A stretch of DNA of 64,000 nucleotides from an uncultured Aquimarina sp. (lineage in GTDB: Bacteria; Bacteroidota; Bacteroidia; Flavobacteriales; Flavobacteriaceae), in the NCBI GenBank assembly GCA_947499005.1, contig CANMML010000009.1:1-64000 (forward strand). Reading direction: 5' to 3'. The translations under genes were made by a program, and so were the position numbers. Below the pieces are notes generated by a model. It had not been told where the DNA came from and did not search any database. It saw only the letters and a list, made by a program, of their open reading frames with translations. Positions 62,927 through 64,000 of this stretch are shown in pieces (position 1 is the first letter of the stretch; every line of letters starts with the position of its first letter).

Positions 62927-63631
62927 TTATAATGATAATCTAGCTAAATAATCATAATGATCACCTTCTAGGATTAACTCGCATTGAAATCCATTTGAAT
63001 GTGCTGCATTTTGTAATGTATTGTAATCAATGTATAACCAATCAAAAGTTTCAGATTTTATATCTTTATATTGAATAGAATAACGCATTTCGCCGTAATA
63101 TCCATCATTAAGATCTACCCAAAATTCTCCTTTTTCGTTTTCATAAAGATAAATTAGATCCGATGAATCTATAAGTACTTGTCCTTTATCTTTTAGAAGA
63201 GTTCTTAAGTGTTGAAAGAAGAAGTTAATATTAGGAAGCGAACCTATGATACCACTTCCATTCATAAGCATTAGTAGAGTGTCGTAGCTTTCTTTATGAT
63301 TAAAAAAGTTTTGACAAATAGTTTCTTTAAGTCCCCTTTTTTTACAGATCTCGATGGCACCTTTTGAGGTGTCCAAAGAAGTTACGTTTAGTTTTCGGGT
63401 TTCTTGCAAATACAAGCCGTGGCTGCCGGCACCAGCACCAACATCAAGAGTTTTACCTTTTGCTAATTGTAATGCTTTTTTTTCAATTTCGGGCATCTCG
63501 TTATAACTCCTGAATAAATATTCAACAGGTATAATATCATCTTCAAAGGTGTTAGAACTTACTTTGATCTCAACGCTTCTTTCTCCATTGAAATACGATT
63601 TAATAGCTTCTCCAAAAACATCATTGCTCAT
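62927..63631 (-). CDS. Class I SAM-dependent methyltransferase
   Basis: The ATG at 63631 is preferred to one at 63667 because a TAnnTTTG box (63644-63637) ends 5 nt before it. The protein is about 234 residues. Core motifs: 'TLDVGAGAGSHGLYLQ' (SAM loop), 'VTSLDTSKGAIEICKKRG' and 'YDTLLMLMNGSGIIGSLPNINFFFQHL'. The C-terminal part is beta-rich ('FWVDLNDGYYGEMRYSIQYKD'). The substrate is unknown. Divergent from the YkgJ-type gene, 30 nt apart. Confidence 0.8.
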   Translation of the reverse strand: MSNDVFGEAIKSYFNGERSVEIKVSSNTFEDDIIPVEYLFRSYNEMPEIEKKALQLAKGKTLDVGAGAGSHGLYLQETRKLNVTSLDTSKGAIEICKKRGLKETICQNFFNHKESYDTLLMLMNGSGIIGSLPNINFFFQHLRTLLKDKGQVLIDSSDLIYLYENEKGEFWVDLNDGYYGEMRYSIQYKDIKSETFDWLYIDYNTLQNAAHSNGFQCELILEGDHYDYLARLSL

Positions 63632-63636
63632 ATGAG

Positions 63637-63644
63637 CAAAGTTA
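63637..63644 (-). promoter_or_regulatory. -7 promoter box of the methyltransferase gene, leaderless layout
   Basis: TAACTTTG on the minus strand ends 5 nt before the ATG at 63631. Confidence 0.5.
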
Positions 63645-63649
63645 TATTG

Positions 63650-63657
63650 TACCTTTG
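63650..63657 (+). promoter_or_regulatory. -7 promoter box of the YkgJ-type gene, leaderless layout
   Basis: TACCTTTG ends 4 nt before the ATG at 63662. The two divergent -7 boxes here are only 5 nt apart. Confidence 0.5.
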
Positions 63658-63661
63658 CTTC

Positions 63662-64000
63662 ATGCAAGAAGAATATGCAAAAGTCCTAGAGGAAGCGAAA
63701 ATACTTAAAGCAGAGAACACTAAGTTTTTGAATCGGTTAAAACAAAAGCCCCCTAAGAAACTCGATGTTACGGTACAACAAATTCATGATGAGGTTTTTG
63801 AAGAAGTAGATTGCTTGGCTTGTGCCAATTGCTGTTCTACAACCTCTCCAATCATTACGGATAAAGATACAGAGAGAATAGCAAAGCACTTAAGGATGAA
63901 AGTAGTAGACTTCGAGAAGCAATACACCCGTTTTGATGGTGATGGTGATCGTGTTTTTTTGAATCAACCTTGTGAATTTTTAGCTTCTGATAATTATTGT
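63662..64000 (+). CDS. YkgJ family cysteine-cluster protein, 5' part (cut by window end)
   Basis: The first 113 codons are present. The N-terminus is helical (MQEEYAKVLEEAKILKAENT), followed by 'DCLACANCCSTTSPII' with the CxxCxxCC cluster and later another Cys in 'QPCEFLASDNYC'. This is the signature of the YkgJ (CxxCxxCC) family, which binds a metal, probably Zn or an Fe-S centre. Function is unknown. The gene continues past the window. Confidence 0.85.
   Translation, partial: MQEEYAKVLEEAKILKAENTKFLNRLKQKPPKKLDVTVQQIHDEVFEEVDCLACANCCSTTSPIITDKDTERIAKHLRMKVVDFEKQYTRFDGDGDRVFLNQPCEFLASDNYC

Noticed and set aside
1..64000. CRISPR array, prophage, transposase or integrase
   Set aside because: No regularly spaced short repeats, cas genes, phage structural cluster or transposase-like frames were seen. 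The tail-fibre-like genes are secreted adhesins with signal peptides and lack phage neighbours.

Overview
The window is AT-rich chromosomal DNA from a marine-type flavobacterium (Bacteroidota, Flavobacteriaceae). This is supported by type IX secretion (T9SS) sorting domains, a T9SS plug protein, a TonB receptor paired with a DUF4249 lipoprotein, a six-gene Na+-translocating NADH:quinone reductase operon, and promoters of the Bacteroidetes type (TAnnTTTG -7 box, little sign of Shine-Dalgarno sequences). No rRNA, tRNA, CRISPR array or transposase gene was found.

Positions 1-22230 form a surface-protein locus. On the minus strand, reading right to left, it encodes two fibre-like adhesins with YadA-head-like repeats (20349-18760 and 18574-16964), a short protein with a dockerin-like end (16949-16074), two giant modular BspA-type proteins built from about 300-residue PKD + DUF285 units (4 units at 15554-11157, 10 units at 10649-1152), and a small LRR_5 protein with a T9SS tail (1068-73). 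The three dockerin-bearing proteins share one C-terminal cassette. A divergent gene at 20568 encodes a 7TM-DISM receptor fused to a LuxR-type helix-turn-helix. Three transcription units of the locus carry the same tandem direct repeat (TGTRCCC, 5-nt spacer, TGTRCCC) upstream of their promoters, one of them in the divergent region shared with the receptor gene, so this looks like a regulator and its surface regulon. The locus has grown by duplication: there are two ~500-bp homologous intergenic blocks, each holding a MITE-like element, and an eroded gene remnant between the two fibre genes.

Positions 22240-37950 are mostly core or housekeeping genes: MerC-like and cupin proteins, a PLP aminotransferase, a fatty-acid desaturase, a GT-C-like membrane protein, rsmG, an NRDE/DUF6695-like pair, apaG, a T9SS plug protein, and nqrABCDEF closed by a strong terminator.

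Positions 38000-49030 hold small accessory units: a lamin-tail-like lipoprotein, a methyltransferase/DUF4440/hydrolase operon behind a perfect inverted repeat, a sterol-methyltransferase-like enzyme behind a duplicated palindromic operator, a DUF1287 protein, a LytS/LytR-type two-component pair, a DUF4249/TonB receptor pair, and a 2OG-Fe(II) oxygenase. From 49231 to 57228 a single 2665-residue secreted metallopeptidase carries Fn3 and CUB repeats and a T9SS tail. The rest holds a Nudix hydrolase, a secreted double PilJ-domain protein, a UvrD/PcrA helicase, a secreted zinc metalloprotease lipoprotein, a DUF2059 protein, a methyltransferase, and the start of a YkgJ-type cysteine-cluster protein cut by the window edge. 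Three start codons near the end lie 4-6 nt after a -7 box, suggesting leaderless mRNAs.
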